64,000 nt of DNA from Trematomus loennbergii (lineage: Eukaryota > Chordata > Actinopteri > Perciformes > Nototheniidae), in the NCBI GenBank assembly GCA_012861695.1, contig JAAOOA010000026.1, positions 16,838,001 to 16,902,000 on the forward strand, written 5' to 3'. A program made the position numbers and the translations under genes. Below, piece after piece: positions 1 through 12,739 of this stretch; position 1 is the stretch's first letter; each line of letters opens with the position of its first letter. Below the pieces are notes generated by a model. It was not told the DNA's origin, searched no databases, and saw nothing but the letters and a program-made list of their open reading frames with translations.

Positions 1-3000
1 TGTTCTTAAGTCCTAAATATGGAAGAGAAAATCAGTTATATAAGATTAATAAAATGGATCCCCAGAATACAGTTTTTCCCTCACTTGCCTCTTGGGGCTT
101 CCATAGCTGAGATTTGGTGTCAGGTCATTGCATGAAAATGTTCCTTCAGAATGACTGCTTTATTTTTCAAGCACAGCTCAATAGTAGAAACATGAAAGGC
201 AGAGTATGTTCTGTCCCAGAAACCCAGATCCCGCTCCTGAAGGGGCCGTGGGACATTGTGTATTCATGATGAACCGTGCCGTTTGAGGTTGGGTCAGTCA
301 GAGTCAAAGTTTGTTTTCAGAGCTCTGTTTGTGATACAACTTCAATCTATAAGGTGTTTTCTTTGGCCATCTGAATTGTTGTTATCCTGGAGCACATATT
401 TGGAGTACATTTATCACTTGGGTGGTCAGTATATTTTATTTTCTGGGAAGGAATGACACTCCAGTGGAGAGTGAGATTTCTCAGAACATATTTCGATGTT
501 AAAGGACGAATGAATTTGGCTCTGGACCCTTTTACCAATTTAATATTTGGATTTATATGTATGTTTGTGTACTGTGTTGATGCTTGGTTTACACAGAGTC
601 TATTTATGTGCTGACTGTCTGTTCAATGTTTTCATTCAGTTTGGTGTCAGGAAGGGTCTCTTTAATTGGGAATGACTCAATTTGACGACAGCAGCACATA
701 TCTTATTTACTTCAGGGAGCAAAACTAATTTCACTGAGAAGGGAGGAAGCAACATTGTTTGCAGTGAAAGGAGGAAGTAACATATCTGGGTCTCTAAAAG
801 CCTCTGATGTATAATTGATAAGGCCTGGTGTCCACAAGCTAACATGTCAAAACAAATCAAATGTAGTAAAGTACCTTTTTTGGTTATAAAAACTAAATCC
901 AGCATACTTAATCTTGTGTCCCACATCGCACCCTGCGTCTCTCAGTTGACCCGTCCAAACATTTTGCTGCATGGGAAAGTTTTACTTTTCCAGATCCCAA
1001 AGCGTCTTATGAATTCCATTAGCCAATTAATTTCCCTCGAGTGTCCACCAATGCTTCAGTCTATACACGTCCTATCTATTCGAACTGAGTTTGAAGTCTT
1101 GATTTTTCATTTATTTTATAAAGTAAATATTTATTTTGGGACATTTTATGTTTAAATATGCAAATTAGGCATTTTTCTCATTTAATATGTGCTCATTTGC
1201 ATACATTTCTTCAACAGCAATGTGAGCATTGGTTAAAGCAAGGTTAACAAGTTTGAGTCAAATCTTTATTTTAGTTAAATCCATTTATCTGAAAAGAACT
1301 TCAACAGCCATACAAAACATTTTATGAATAAAATATTCCATACATGTAAATCAGACCATGAGTGATTTATGAACTAACTTGTAAGTTTAGTTTGTAGGTA
1401 CTAGTGAATTTGAGTTGTCAGGCTCAGGCTGTGAGTACAAAAATACATACATTAAATTGGCATACATTCTGCAGACACTACAGGGGGAAATGTCCCAAGT
1501 TTATTACTGTATTATCATAAAGGTTGAATCCAGTATGACAATTTTTCAAAAAAGAAATATTTAAATATGCAAAAGAGTCTTTATCTAATGCTCACTTTGC
1601 TGAATTTAGGAGAAATGTACAGACACAAATAGATGCCATTACGCACCTAAATTGACAAATGCATGAAAAATGCGATATTCCTGCATTAATTCAAGTATGA
1701 CAGTTTATGTGTTTTACCTCATGTGTTTAGATAAAAGTTCCCCAAGTACAGCATTCCTTTTTGCTGTAGAAAAGCGATTATGTTTGGTGTACACGGTTTT
1801 TAATCAATGAGCTGAAACATGTGAAACCTGTAGTACGCCCTGTTAGGTTTAAAATGAGCCTTTCTTAGAAAGAGCAGAAGTTTCTCCTCCAGTGATATCC
1901 TCAGCGTTCCTGTGGGAAAACACGTCCTATCAATTTCCCCATCGGCGATCCCTCATCGCTACTTTAGCTCCCAACACGAGGAGATACTGTAAGAGAGAAA
2001 TCTGATTTGTCCCTGAATTAAATTAGCGCTAAATTAAAAGGAACACAAACCTCTCCTGTATCTTGTGTTGATCCACCTTAAGGTCACGTACTGTAACAGA
2101 TCAGATGGAAGGATAAATAAAGGCAGTACAGCACAAATGGTGTAGAAAGTGAAAATGTAAAAGGCATGACTTGTCATGAGTTTGGACAGCAACAACCGGA
2201 GTACCTGAGTACTATAATTATAGTCTGATTGATTAATTAGATGAAAATGCTTATTTCTAGGTATAATTAGCTTCTGCATTTAAATAGACTCATAACATGA
2301 AACGTAAACAGAGACAGAAACTGAATGCAGCTCTGACACAAAAAAATAAATGGTTCTCATTAAAAAATATACATGGATCAACCGAGATTGAAGTGTCTAC
2401 CTTGAAATTGAGTTATTATTTGTATGTATGTTTCTGAATTATCCGTTTATGATAGCAAAAGGCAGTATATTTACATTTAAAAATATTACACAGAAGACTG
2501 TTGACAACACACAGCCAGAAGAAGAGGAAATACACACAGATGGCTGTGTAAACTTACAAAAGCGCAATAAACACAGTTTAAAAAAACTCATCCAGAATTC
2601 CTCCTGTCAGTTAAATCCCCCTTTTCTCTCTCAAAAGACAACAAAATACTACATTTAAATCTGATCTAGCAGTCCAAATGTCCTCCTTTCTCATGATTGT
2701 TTCCCTAAGCGTGTCATTTTTGATGTGTGTTTGGATCTCCTTATTCAATTTGTCAGACTGGAAGTCAGCCACACTCACTGATGGAGTTATTTTTCTGAGC
2801 GCTGCTTCTCAACGACCCAAACAGGGTTATACTGTAGTGAGAGACCTTAAGCTTGTGGATTGAAGAAGTCAGTGTTTAAAAGTAATGGCAGATAAAGTAC
2901 AGAAGACTTGTGTTGATCCAGCCACTAACCAACACCTGATGCCGTATGTTTTGTGAACAAATATTTTGTAAACGGTCTCAGTCAAGGCAGTGTTAGACGA

Positions 3001-4790
3001 TACATTGCATTCATTGCTACTGATTCACCAAAAATAGATTTACACTTAATATGAACTTTTATGCATATCTAAAAACACTAGAAAAACACAATGAAGAGCG
3101 TATGCCAAAAAATGTAATTTATGAAAATAAAGGTATTGCTGGCAACGTCAGTTTGATGGGGGTTATATTCTGTTGTTAACTTGATCCCAGTGTGTAAGTG
3201 GCAGACTCATAAATGCGCCATATACAGTAGCTCAATCGGTGAGATAAAGGCACACAATCCAGCTAGGGACTATTTGCGCATGTCATTCCCTCTGTTTCCC
3301 CGTTTCAATTCTGCAATAAAGGCACTGGTTGCCCAAAAAAATCTTTGAAAACAGTAGAGAGATTATTACATAATGGCAATAAATGGCTATTTCTGGAAAA
3401 AATCACCAAAAATGGGGTTTAATGTGTCTCTACTTCCATTGTCCATGGTACTTATCGTGTCAGAATAGAAACAGAAACAGATTTGAAGATTCCCATGAGA
3501 GAAGTTAATTCACAAGTCGTTTCTCCTTTCTCTCCTTCTGATGCTGGAGGCTTTTCCTACAAGATTGTATTTTTATCATAATTGACGGCAGCCTCACAAA
3601 ACGTTTCACTGCCCTCAAACTAAAGATAATGGTGGAAAATGACCAAAGTTCACATGTATTGCAAGAGAAATCTCTTTATTTTTTCCACTAAATCTGGACG
3701 GACGGATTAGAGGTGACACATGAGGGAATGCTCTGGTGGGAATAACCACTGAAATATCTCTGGACAAAACGTCTACGGTTTCTTCATGAAATTGATGTTA
3801 TAAGATTGATGATTTAACATGTGGGAAAATTCCAATACTCTTTTCCCTCATATTTTTTACTCTGGGAATGTCCTGTAATGCAGGAAAAAAAGCCTTTTAG
3901 CTTTTAAATGCCACACTGCCTGTGGTTAACGTCTGCTGGCATGAACGTCAGAGGGAAGATATGTGCAATGTTTGGGACTCCAATGTTAAACCTGAACCTG
4001 TTTAAGTATTAATGTCCTCTGAAGTCCAGTCAAGTGTCCTGTCCTGTAATGAAACAATTAATTGATGGTGAATTATAAACAACATTTTAAAACGGTATTT
4101 AAGCAGGGTTTTTCCACTCGTAAAAAACTATTTAAAAAATACACTGTTTCCCATAAAGTTGGAATCATTTTGTTTTCAGACACATTCCTCTTTTAACTGT
4201 GGTTTACTTTGTCACTGTGATGTTTGGAAGAGATTGATCAATAGTTTTGAGAAGATATAAACTTTATCTATCAATAATAAATCACATTGACACAATCATT
4301 TCATGAGGAGAGGTCAAATATATTTATTCCAACATTATGGGCAACAGTGTATTTAGCAGGAGGGTACATTTGGGGATTACCTCAATACAATGTGACAAAC
4401 TCATAAACATATAATCATCCTTAGGGCAGTAAGGACAGATGTTGCTGTCAGACGTTTGTTGTTGACTTAAATTCATCGCCGAGAGTAATGTCAGGATCTC
4501 TGGATACAAATCTGCAGGATGATGGTAATGACCCGAAATGTAAAAACCTCAAGGCGTACTGACTGTTCATCCTTAAAAATGTTTCATCTGTTATTTTCTA
4601 GATTCATGTAAAATAAAGAACGAGCGGTGGTCTTCTGACCTTGTTGTCACTGATAAACTTTTATACTGTGCATGTCTTGACAGAAACTGAAGAGCTGAAA
4701 TTAGGGACTGTCTCAATAGGGCATGCTATTGGGCAAAGTGAGTTTATTATTATGAAATGTGTTGAATCAGACTGACGGACAGGCATCCTT
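1..4790. other. Non-coding stretch, no gene recognised
   Basis: AT-rich sequence. The open frames on both strands are short, lack splice-supported continuation and resemble no family I know. No RNA gene or clear transposon ends were seen. It could be intron or intergenic sequence of a gene lying mostly to the left, given the possible terminal exon at 5,601. Confidence 0.5.
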
Positions 4791-4799
4791 TAGACTGTA

Positions 4800-4914
4800 A
4801 ACACACCCACTCTACAGAAAATGTGTGGTGCGCATGTGCGCGCGCACACACCCACTCTACAGAAAATGTGTGTGTGTGTGTGTGTGCGGCGTGCACACAC
4901 CCACTCTACAGAAA

Positions 4915-4959
<45 letters not shown>

Positions 4960-4960
4960 T
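4800..4960. repeat. Compound minisatellite with (GT)n microsatellite
   Basis: Three copies, about 48-50 bp apart, of a unit holding ACACCCACTCTACAGAAAATG, each flanked by CA-rich sequence on the left and GT-rich sequence on the right. The third copy runs into an uninterrupted (GT)n tract at about 4,916-4,958. CA and GT flanks make each unit partly self-complementary. Translated Cys/Val open frames here are artefacts of the repeat. Confidence 0.85.
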
Positions 4961-5600
4961 CAAATTGTCTGATAAGAACTAATCTTGGGAATTTACCAGA
5001 TGGAATATACCCAGACTTCCGTTCAGGTCTGTCTGTGTGTGTCTGCTAGTAATACACTGCTTATGAGGTCCTTCTGTGTTAAGAACAGATTATGCTCCTA
5101 CTTCATAAGGGACTTTTTGCCCCTTCTGGTAAGTTAAGGGTTTCTATTTGTACTGGGATTTAGTCGATTTGATTAAAGTAATTCAAGGTATAACCACTCT
5201 CCAAATCTTTCTGCTGTAGGTGTGATGACGACGCCTCGGGGGGCAAGGTGCAATATTGAAATGTAATAATGTCCTTTTGCCAATTTTGTATCATTATTGT
5301 CCTCTTTGTGTTTTAGAAATAGCTTTTTTTTTTTTCTGTCTCCCTCCTATTCCTCCTCTTCCTCTTCTTCTCCTTCCTCCGCAAGGACTGCCCACTTTGA
5401 GAAGAATGCCAACAGAAGTTCCCGCTCTACTCATTTCCCATGCCTCCTTTCTCTTCCATTCCCACTGGCTTATTTCTACCAGCACAGCTATGATTCAACA
5501 GTCTCTGGCTTAAACTTAACCTTAACCCTAACCCCTTTTTCTATATCAATCAGATCTTTTTAATCAATATTATTTAAAAAGTCTCTGTCTCTTTTTCAGA

Positions 5601-5690
5601 TTGTCCTTTCTGCCAAACCGGAGCTACAGTGACAATGGGCGAACGATACTGGCCAATGAGCAGTCCCAGGACTCTGTTGGGACTCTATGA
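5601..5690 (+). CDS. Possible 3'-terminal coding exon of an unidentified gene
   Basis: A pyrimidine-rich tract ending TTTTTCAG gives a credible 3' splice site at 5,600. Downstream, one frame reads about 29 residues beginning LSFLPNRSYSDNGR and ending DSVGTL before a TGA at 5,688-5,690. A second frame beginning CPFCQTGATVTMG also stays open to a TAA a few bases later, so the frame is uncertain. An AATAAA lies at about 6,242, which would give a 3' UTR of roughly 0.55 kb. No upstream exon was found and I do not recognise the protein. This may be chance. Confidence 0.27.
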   Translation: MSFLPNRSYSDNGRTILANEQSQDSVGTL

Positions 5691-6241
5691 GTAAAAGAGC
5701 AGCCAACTACGACCTGTTTATAAAGAGGTGGTCTCACATGGATATAAACTCTAGGATCAGCATCCTCATATGACTTTTTTTTTTGTTGATGCTGTCCGGG
5801 TAGAGGCGCTATTACTGGTCATCAGAAAAGTGCAGATCTGACTTTTGGTGAAATATTGGAGCATTTTGGTGCCAGAACAAAAGGAACAGTTGAATGTGTC
5901 CATGGAACAAAACACACTGCCAATGTGTTCCCGGTCCTCTATCGAAAACCTAAAAGAACTGTTGAAATTCTGCGATTGGCAAGATGAAGGCAGAGGTCCA
6001 GAAAAACTGCAGCAGACTACAAGCAAAGCTCTAGCTAACACAACTGCTTTTTAACCTCTATGATAATGTCATACAGGTGTCTTTAGATTACAGTTTATTG
6101 TACAGCAGTTTGTATTATTGTATTTTACCAGCACCGACGGCACTGCTGAATGTAATGTCAAACGTTTTTATTTATATTCTTCGTTTCATATCCCATGCTG
6201 AAGTAGCATAGAATCAATGACGTCCCAGTAGTTTGTGATGA

Positions 6242-6247
6242 AATAAA
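6242..6247 (+). terminator. Candidate poly(A) signal AATAAA
   Basis: AATAAA about 550 bases after the possible terminal exon ending at 5,690. It matters only if that exon is real. Confidence 0.25.
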
Positions 6248-6269
6248 GCATGTATCAAATGGTTGTATC

Positions 6270-7522
6270 ATCGTTGACCCTTGTGGCGAAACACTGATCT
6301 GATCATTTCAAGGCATTTAAATTATTGTTGCACTTTCCTCTGTAGGTTGAAAGTCTTAATGTGTTGCATCTCTGTCAGAGATCAGTCAAATGTTGGTTTG
6401 TTACATCACTGCAGCGGGTTGGAAAGCTTGGTTGCCAGTATTAAATCTCTCCTCCTGCATGAAGCTAAATTGACAAGTTTGTTAAGTTATTGAATTATTA
6501 AGACTTGGTATTACAGCACTGAAAAACATACAAGAAATACAACCGAACATGAAAACAATTGTGGATTTTAAGAAACAGTCATTTCATTTTGAAAAGTTGC
6601 TGAATCTGGCTCAAGCCAGGTGAATATAAAGACTGGTGTCAATGGAGTAAAGAATCTAGGGCTAACTGGGTTTTAAAGCTGAATTAAGTTGTATTTGACC
6701 ACTAGGGGGTCAGTATTCACTCTCCTGAGCTCTGATCTGGATCTGGCGCTGTTTTGTCCAAGGTTAGGAAAAAACAAAAACAATGAATAAAAAGTGTCCA
6801 AAAGCACTAAATACAGACAAAGTTTATCTAATTATATACAGATTTATAGACAAAGATACTTAGACCTGCAGTGTTGGGAGATACTCTTTTAGTTTTGGCA
6901 GCACTGGTGACCTGTTAAACTTACTCAGAGCCATTTACTCAATTTCAAAATGCCTTTATAACACAGCTTTCCTCTGATGTTTGAAGCTCAGTTTATATCT
7001 GAACCGGTCTGGCTCCCTCTGGCTGTCTATCACAACACGTTCATGAGATCGACACACAGAGTGTGATACTGCAGCAGCCTACACTCTCACATTCAATGCA
7101 TCTCTGCCTCAGAAAACAACAGTAAACTCACCATCTTTCCTTTTTATTTTTAATGCACAACCTCCAGGCTTCAGAGATGTGAACGGTGTCTTGTTACAAT
7201 GTGACAACTTTTAATAGTCCACTGTGCCCTGTACTTCATCTTTGTTCCATGCAATGGAGATGATGAAAACAGAGAATTTGACAATAATTGGGTGTTAATT
7301 GATTCATGTCGGGTCTATAAAATGTGGCTTATGCTAATTTCTCCAGATTTCAACACTTGAGTCTGTGGTATATTTATTTCTCATTGAACTGTACACTATA
7401 TTATCATATTGTTATCTCACAAAGACGAATCTGCTTACATTACACATCCAGCAGCAACATTCACACACACACAAACAAAAGTATAGTAGATATCAGTTGT
7501 ATTTTACCCGTAAACAGCAGAG
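6270..7522. other. Non-coding stretch, no gene recognised
   Basis: AT-rich, with no credible coding frame. Contains the CTCF-like motif listed separately near 6,700. Confidence 0.5.
6697..6713 (+). promoter_or_regulatory. Weak CTCF-like motif
   Basis: GACCACTAGGGGGTCAG resembles the CTCF core CCACNAGGGGGC, with T in place of the final core C. This core also occurs inside dispersed fish repeats, so occupancy is uncertain. Confidence 0.28.
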
Positions 7523-7530
7523 CTCTACAG

Positions 7531-8034
7531 CAGTGGTTCTCAACTAGTGGGTCGCGGACCCGTTTTGAGTGGGTCGCGAATGTGTGAGTGAAGAAAAAAA
7601 AGTGGAAAAAAAAAATTCAAATTTTTTTTTTTTTGGGGGGAAAACTCAAACTTTTTTTTGAAGGCCCGATTTTCTTCTCAGAGTGTACCAGAATGCGTAG
7701 TTTATGTTAGTATTTCAAAAAATCTCCTGGGGGAGAATCCCCCCACACCCCCTGCTGGGGTTGGGTTTCAGCATGTGTGCCTTTTTATACAGTTCAGCTT
7801 TGATTCCATCATCTCATTAAACCTTTTTTAAAAGCATACTTGAGTTCTGTGAAGGGATATAAGGGATATATGCACTGTACTTCACTTTTATTAATATTGT
7901 ATGCTCAAAAGCGTATATATATATATTACAGCACGATTTTTGTTGAATAGATTTGAGTGCTTCAAAATGTTGGGTCGCGATGTATTGACCAAGTAAAAAG
8001 TGGGTCCCGAGGCCTGACCAGTTGAGAACCACTG
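7531..8034. mobile_element. hAT-type non-autonomous DNA transposon (504 bp)
   Basis: The ends are inverted repeats starting CAGTGGTTCTCAACT, followed on each side by GGGTCGCG-like subterminal motifs. The element is flanked by a perfect 8-bp target duplication CTCTACAG at 7,523-7,530 and 8,035-8,042. The CAGNGGTTCTCAA terminus and the 8-bp duplication are hallmarks of the hAT (Charlie-like) superfamily. There is no transposase frame, so it depends on a source elsewhere. The interior has A-, T- and G-rich runs. Confidence 0.93.
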
Positions 8035-8042
8035 CTCTACAG

Positions 8043-9315
8043 CATTCTGGAATTTCATGGTGTTTAAAGTGACCCAACATTTTTTTGAAAGCAACCTTTC
8101 GGAGAACAGCATCGCTCTTCAAGTGTAACATCTTTATTTACTTAAAACAAATACACATAAATATATGAACATTTAAAAAAGAAAAAATCATGACCGACAT
8201 CCTTTATTTTGGAGGGGCCAAATCTCTATTTTTAGAACCACTGCCTAGCACCAGTCAGACTTGATGAATGAATACCCATGTCTCGTCAACTGAACCCAAT
8301 ACACTTTCCCAAATGTAGGCAGTTAGATAACTAGTTGGTTTTTCACACTGTTGTTGACAATTAACACATCATAGCTTGAGCTCTGTATTAATAAGATAAC
8401 ATGAGCATCAAGCAAAAACTAATATATTCTGTGTGGGCCTAAAACATCATTTTTAACAAGCCTGTATTACTGTTGGCGGCCATTACAAACAAAGCACCTC
8501 GTCAGGAAGCCTATTTAGTTGCAGCAAACGCGATTATCCCCAATCATCTCTACGCCGCTCAAAAACAATCTCCGAGCTGATTTTCAGGATTGATTGGTGC
8601 TGACGCCTGAGTCTGCTGCCCATTAAGCCCAGGGAGAATCCACAGGAGGAATTCATTATTCTGTAATCACTGAATCCAACACAATCTCCCTGGGTTTACT
8701 GTCTAAAAGCATAACGATCTCGTAGTGCAGAAGTTCCAGTGCTTGACCTGGGCTTTCTAAAAACGTCCTGGCTCTGAGATTATTTGGATGTTAACACAGG
8801 AACAGACATTTATTTTTAACCGCATGAGACACATTGCCAATTTTTCATCCTTCTATGGGCAGCTGCATGTTAGTATTTCCTGTCTAAATACAGTCTTTAA
8901 TCCATTAAAGAGAGTCTCCAAGGTCAATTATTTATAATGTCCTTCCAGTTGAAGGTAAGCCAGCCTTAACAAACCCTAATCAGGCCAGGTTCAGGATGGT
9001 TCCCATAGAAAAAGCTAAGGAAGGTGTTTCTCCTGAAAAACAGATTGCTTCTCCAAGTGTGTGTGTAATGCTCAGCTCTAAAATCCTACCTGCTTGTCTC
9101 CTCACTACCACTAGATGTAGCAACAGCACTAGCAACTAAAATTACCGTTTGCACTACACTCCTCTTTCAGCAGTAGGTTTTGTCACAGTATTCAGATGAC
9201 ATGTCTAATAGGAAAAGAAGAGGTGTAAACATACCATTTAGCTGCTTTAGTTTAGGGTACCGTGTGTGGCTCACTGTCACAGTCATGGATCACTGGGACT
9301 CTTAAGAACAAAGCA
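8043..9315. other. Non-coding stretch with a possible conserved element
   Basis: No coding frame. About 8,470-8,700 is less AT-rich than its surroundings and has homeodomain-like cores (CCATTACA, GATTATCC, GCCCATTAAG, GGATTGATTGG), the look of a conserved non-coding enhancer. Conservation cannot be judged from one genome. Confidence 0.3.
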
Positions 9316-9323
9316 GTCGTTAG

Positions 9324-10609
9324 CAGAGGTGGGACCAAGTCATTGTTTTGCAAGTCCGAGTCAAGTCTCAAGTCTTTGCGCTCAAGTCCGAGTCAAGTCT
9401 CAAGTCTTTGTGCTCAAGTCCAAGTCAAGTCTCAAGTCAGGATGGGCAAGTTCAAGTCAAGTCCAAGTCCTAAACTTTGACAAAACGAGTCTTAAACAAG
9501 TCATTATGTGCTTTTCACCAAATGTAATGACACCCATCAACAGAATAATACTTAATAATCAAACTGCTCTTTATTAGTCACATTAATACTGTAATAATCT
9601 ATTTTCTCTCTGCTGGTAAAGTAACGTGTTTTCTTCTATTGTAAGAGGGATCAGTAAGGTAAGGCTACCGTGACGGTTTGATTCAGAAGGAGTTTAATTG
9701 ATAAGATCCCTGATGTTGAGGTAACCAGAATGTTTATTTCCACTGTGTACAACATGTTATAAGGGACCCACAACCTATCTTTATGCAAGGGATAATGTGC
9801 AGCGAGGCGTCTCTATGGGGAAAAGAACACCTGAATCTAGATCCCTCTGCAGGTGGTACTTTAACTATTTTGATGCTAATACTTTTGTACTTTTACTTGT
9901 AACATTTTGAATGCAGGACTTTTTATTGTAACCGAGTATTCCTACACTCTGGTACTTTTACTCAAGTACAAGATCTGAACTTCTCCCACCTCTGACAATA
10001 AATCCTGAGTGGTTACCAAAAAAAAACCCTGCTCTGAAGGTTATTTTCATTTTACAAATCCTGCACTCAGCTTTGCTTTCTCCAATATCATTGAAATGCA
10101 GCCAGATGCTGCTTCTTTTTTCGGTTTTCGCTAATTTCTTGACTTTTTCCGACGCGCTTGCATTTAAATCTGTCTCCCCGTCGCTCTGTGTAGCTGGCCT
10201 GTACCACTACACCTGCTGTCTTTGGAGCGTCTGCCCCCCACCCTTCTTTCACATAATGGTATGATCCTAGTGTGTCCTCACATATGATTGGCCGCATGGT
10301 GGCCCAGCTAAATAAAGACCCGCCCCTGCCTGCAAGGATTCTCAGCAAGAGTTGCAGCGGCTGGAGATTCTGCTCCCCGACGGGAGTCTGCTAGCGGCAT
10401 CTCGCGATCGGCGTGTTGGAGACCTCTGAATTATCAAGTCACCTCAAGTCAGAGGGCTCAAGTCCAAGTCAAGTCCCGAGTCATTGGTGTTCAAGTCCAA
10501 GTCGAGTCGCAAGTGTTTTGTGATTTTGTCAAGTCGAGTCCAAAGTCATCAAATTGGTGACTCGAGTCTGAATCGAGTCCAAGTCATGTGACTCGAGTCC
10601 ACACCTCTG
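9324..10609. mobile_element. hAT-type non-autonomous transposon (1,286 bp) with a nested second family
   Basis: Left end CAGAGGTGGGACCAAGTCA, right end ACTCGAGTCCACACCTCTG, flanked by a perfect 8-bp target duplication GTCGTTAG at 9,316-9,323 and 10,610-10,617. Both ends are loaded with subterminal CAAGTC/GAGTC hexamers (9,350-9,475 and 10,435-10,595), probable transposase-binding arrays. No transposase frame is present. At about 9,860-9,994 there is a different hAT-like terminus ending GAACTTCTCCCACCTCTG, apparently a truncated nested insertion. Confidence 0.92.
9860..9994. mobile_element. Nested, left-truncated hAT-like terminus
   Basis: The segment reads GTACTTTTACTCAAGTACAA... and ends CCCACCTCTG, matching the reverse complement of a CAGAGGTGGGAGAAGTT terminus and distinct from the host element's CAAGTC repeats. 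No matching left end is visible, so the insertion is truncated or rearranged. Confidence 0.55.
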
Positions 10610-10617
10610 GTCGTTAG

Positions 10618-12700
10618 TGTTATCAGTGTCTGGGCTTGTCCTACAATTTGACCGAACATGCTGTCTGCTATGTGAAAGGCCTAATTAACAACTATAGAAG
10701 TGTTAGAATTGTGTGACACACTGTGCTACTACATAACATTTATTGTAATGCTTTTTTAGTTTTATTGCTGTTTTTTTTGCTATGGATTATTTCCCCCTGA
10801 AAAGTAAATGTCAAATGTTTTCAAAACGTGCAAAGTAATGCATTTAAATTGGCCCTATTTGTCAATGGCAAACCTTGTAGTATTTGTCATATTTTACTAT
10901 ATGCCTGTCATATTTTATTATATTTGATTGTACTCAGTTTCTCACCTGATTATATTTTGTATATATTGTTAATTTGTTATAATAGTCAAAAAATAGTTTT
11001 TTTAAATAGCTGTCATATTTTTATTTCATAAGTATTCTTCTTTCTGTGTCTTTGTATGCACCATACTGTATAGCAAATTCCTCCTATGTGTAAACCTACT
11101 TGGTTATAAAACCGATTCTGATTGGTTCAGTCCTCAGCTGGTTTCAGGTCTACTTAAATGTACTTGACACAGGTGCAATCAATGAGCAATCAATGCAGCT
11201 GAGCAGAAATGGGAACAGCTGCTGCTGCTCGTCAAGCTGCAATAGCGGAAAAAAAGAAAGACAAATAAGTCCTGATATAATAATTAGACTTCATTTATCG
11301 ATGAAACTAAAAAACCTTGTGTTGGCTTAGAGGTTAATATTTAGCTGGTTTACAGTTACGTTTTAACTTAAACATTACTTTGAGTCATCATGGAAAGAAG
11401 TTGTGTAATCACTGTTCCTCTTCGCGGAACACTGCACATCCTTTGGGAACTCATCACTGAATTCAAACTTATTTCAAACCACTTTCTACTGTAAATGTTA
11501 AACAGCTTGTAAATCTGAGGGTAAGAAGACTTTTTACAATGAGATACCTTTTTTTTGCTAAGCTTACTCAGGCCTCCAAACTCTCTCCTTAACTTTCTAA
11601 GAGGAAATTAAAATAAGCAACAACAGGCAGTTTGTGTGCGTGACTTTTCTTGTGTTACAACTAATCTTCCCAAAGCATTTACTATCCTTGACAGACACGT
11701 AACCAAAGGGGTTAATAATAAGTGAAATAAATAAACTATTGTGTTCAGTGTTTGCTGTTTCCTTGTAAACCTTGGGAATTTGTTGGGTAGAAGAGAAGGT
11801 TAAATGGTGTTATTGTCACAGGGTTATCAGAAAGTAACGTCCTATCTGTGTTCGGAGAAGGTCTGCCAAATTCACCTTTAAAGGTTTCACACCTGATACT
11901 TCCACAGATACTGGATAATGCAATATCTATATGAAGTGCTTAATACAAATGTATTCATATAAATCTCATCACTGGTTAATTTAAATCCCATTAATTCTCT
12001 GTCTAGCTAATTTTCGCTGCCAAATCCAGGGAAATGTCTTTCTCTTTAGGTGTTAAATGCTCCACTCGACTCACTAACTGTCGCCCAATGCAATGACTGC
12101 ACGTTTGCATAGAGGGTTCACTATAGTGCCAACCCAAAATATTCAGCAGGAAGTAATAATCCAACCCTCCAACAGCGAGGCAATATTGATAACTGATGAT
12201 TTGTACACATGTAAGTTCTGTGTGACTTTACCTGCACAAACAGTGCAGGTTAGATTGTACTGTATCTATGATAAAACACACCCTTTATTCTAGAAAATTG
12301 TTAATTTGATGGTGAATTGTTGTATAAAACAAGCCAGTAATAATCACCAGAGTTAAAAACAGGAAGAAGCTTACAAAAAAATAGGAAAAATGCCACCTTG
12401 AAAACAAAGCAGCTTGCAAACGATGCTGATACTAAAACCATGGCCACCAAAAGTTACGACACTTCCTGTTTTCCCCGTCATGGAGCTCAATATCATTGTA
12501 ATTTCATGATATTTCTTGATCATTATAATGATAAAGACTATCACCAGAATAACTCTTTAAAGAATTTGAGATAGTAAAGTGTCATATGACTCTGGTTATC
12601 CTGCTGATATGGTGCATAACAATATAAATGCATGGCAGAAATTGTATTTTTAAGACATTTTAAAGGTACCATCAACTAAGGCATTGGGAATCCAAATACA
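10618..12700. other. Non-coding stretch, no gene recognised
   Basis: AT-rich sequence with no spliced or long coding frame and no recognised RNA gene or repeat terminus. Confidence 0.5.
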
Positions 12701-12739
12701 CACACACACACACGCAGGAGTTTAGTCACCATGGTAACC

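Noticed and set aside
5515..5540. Telomere-like CTTAACCCTAACCCC
   Set aside because: Only about two degenerate units; chance or a trivial interstitial trace.
9262..9577. Ser/Lys/Val-rich frames of about 100 codons
   Set aside because: Translation of the CAAGTC subterminal repeats of the hAT element at 9,324-10,609.
10073..10348. Possible gene on either strand (86 codons minus, 63 plus)
   Set aside because: Lies wholly inside the 1.29-kb hAT-type element, with no transposase or other recognised motif.
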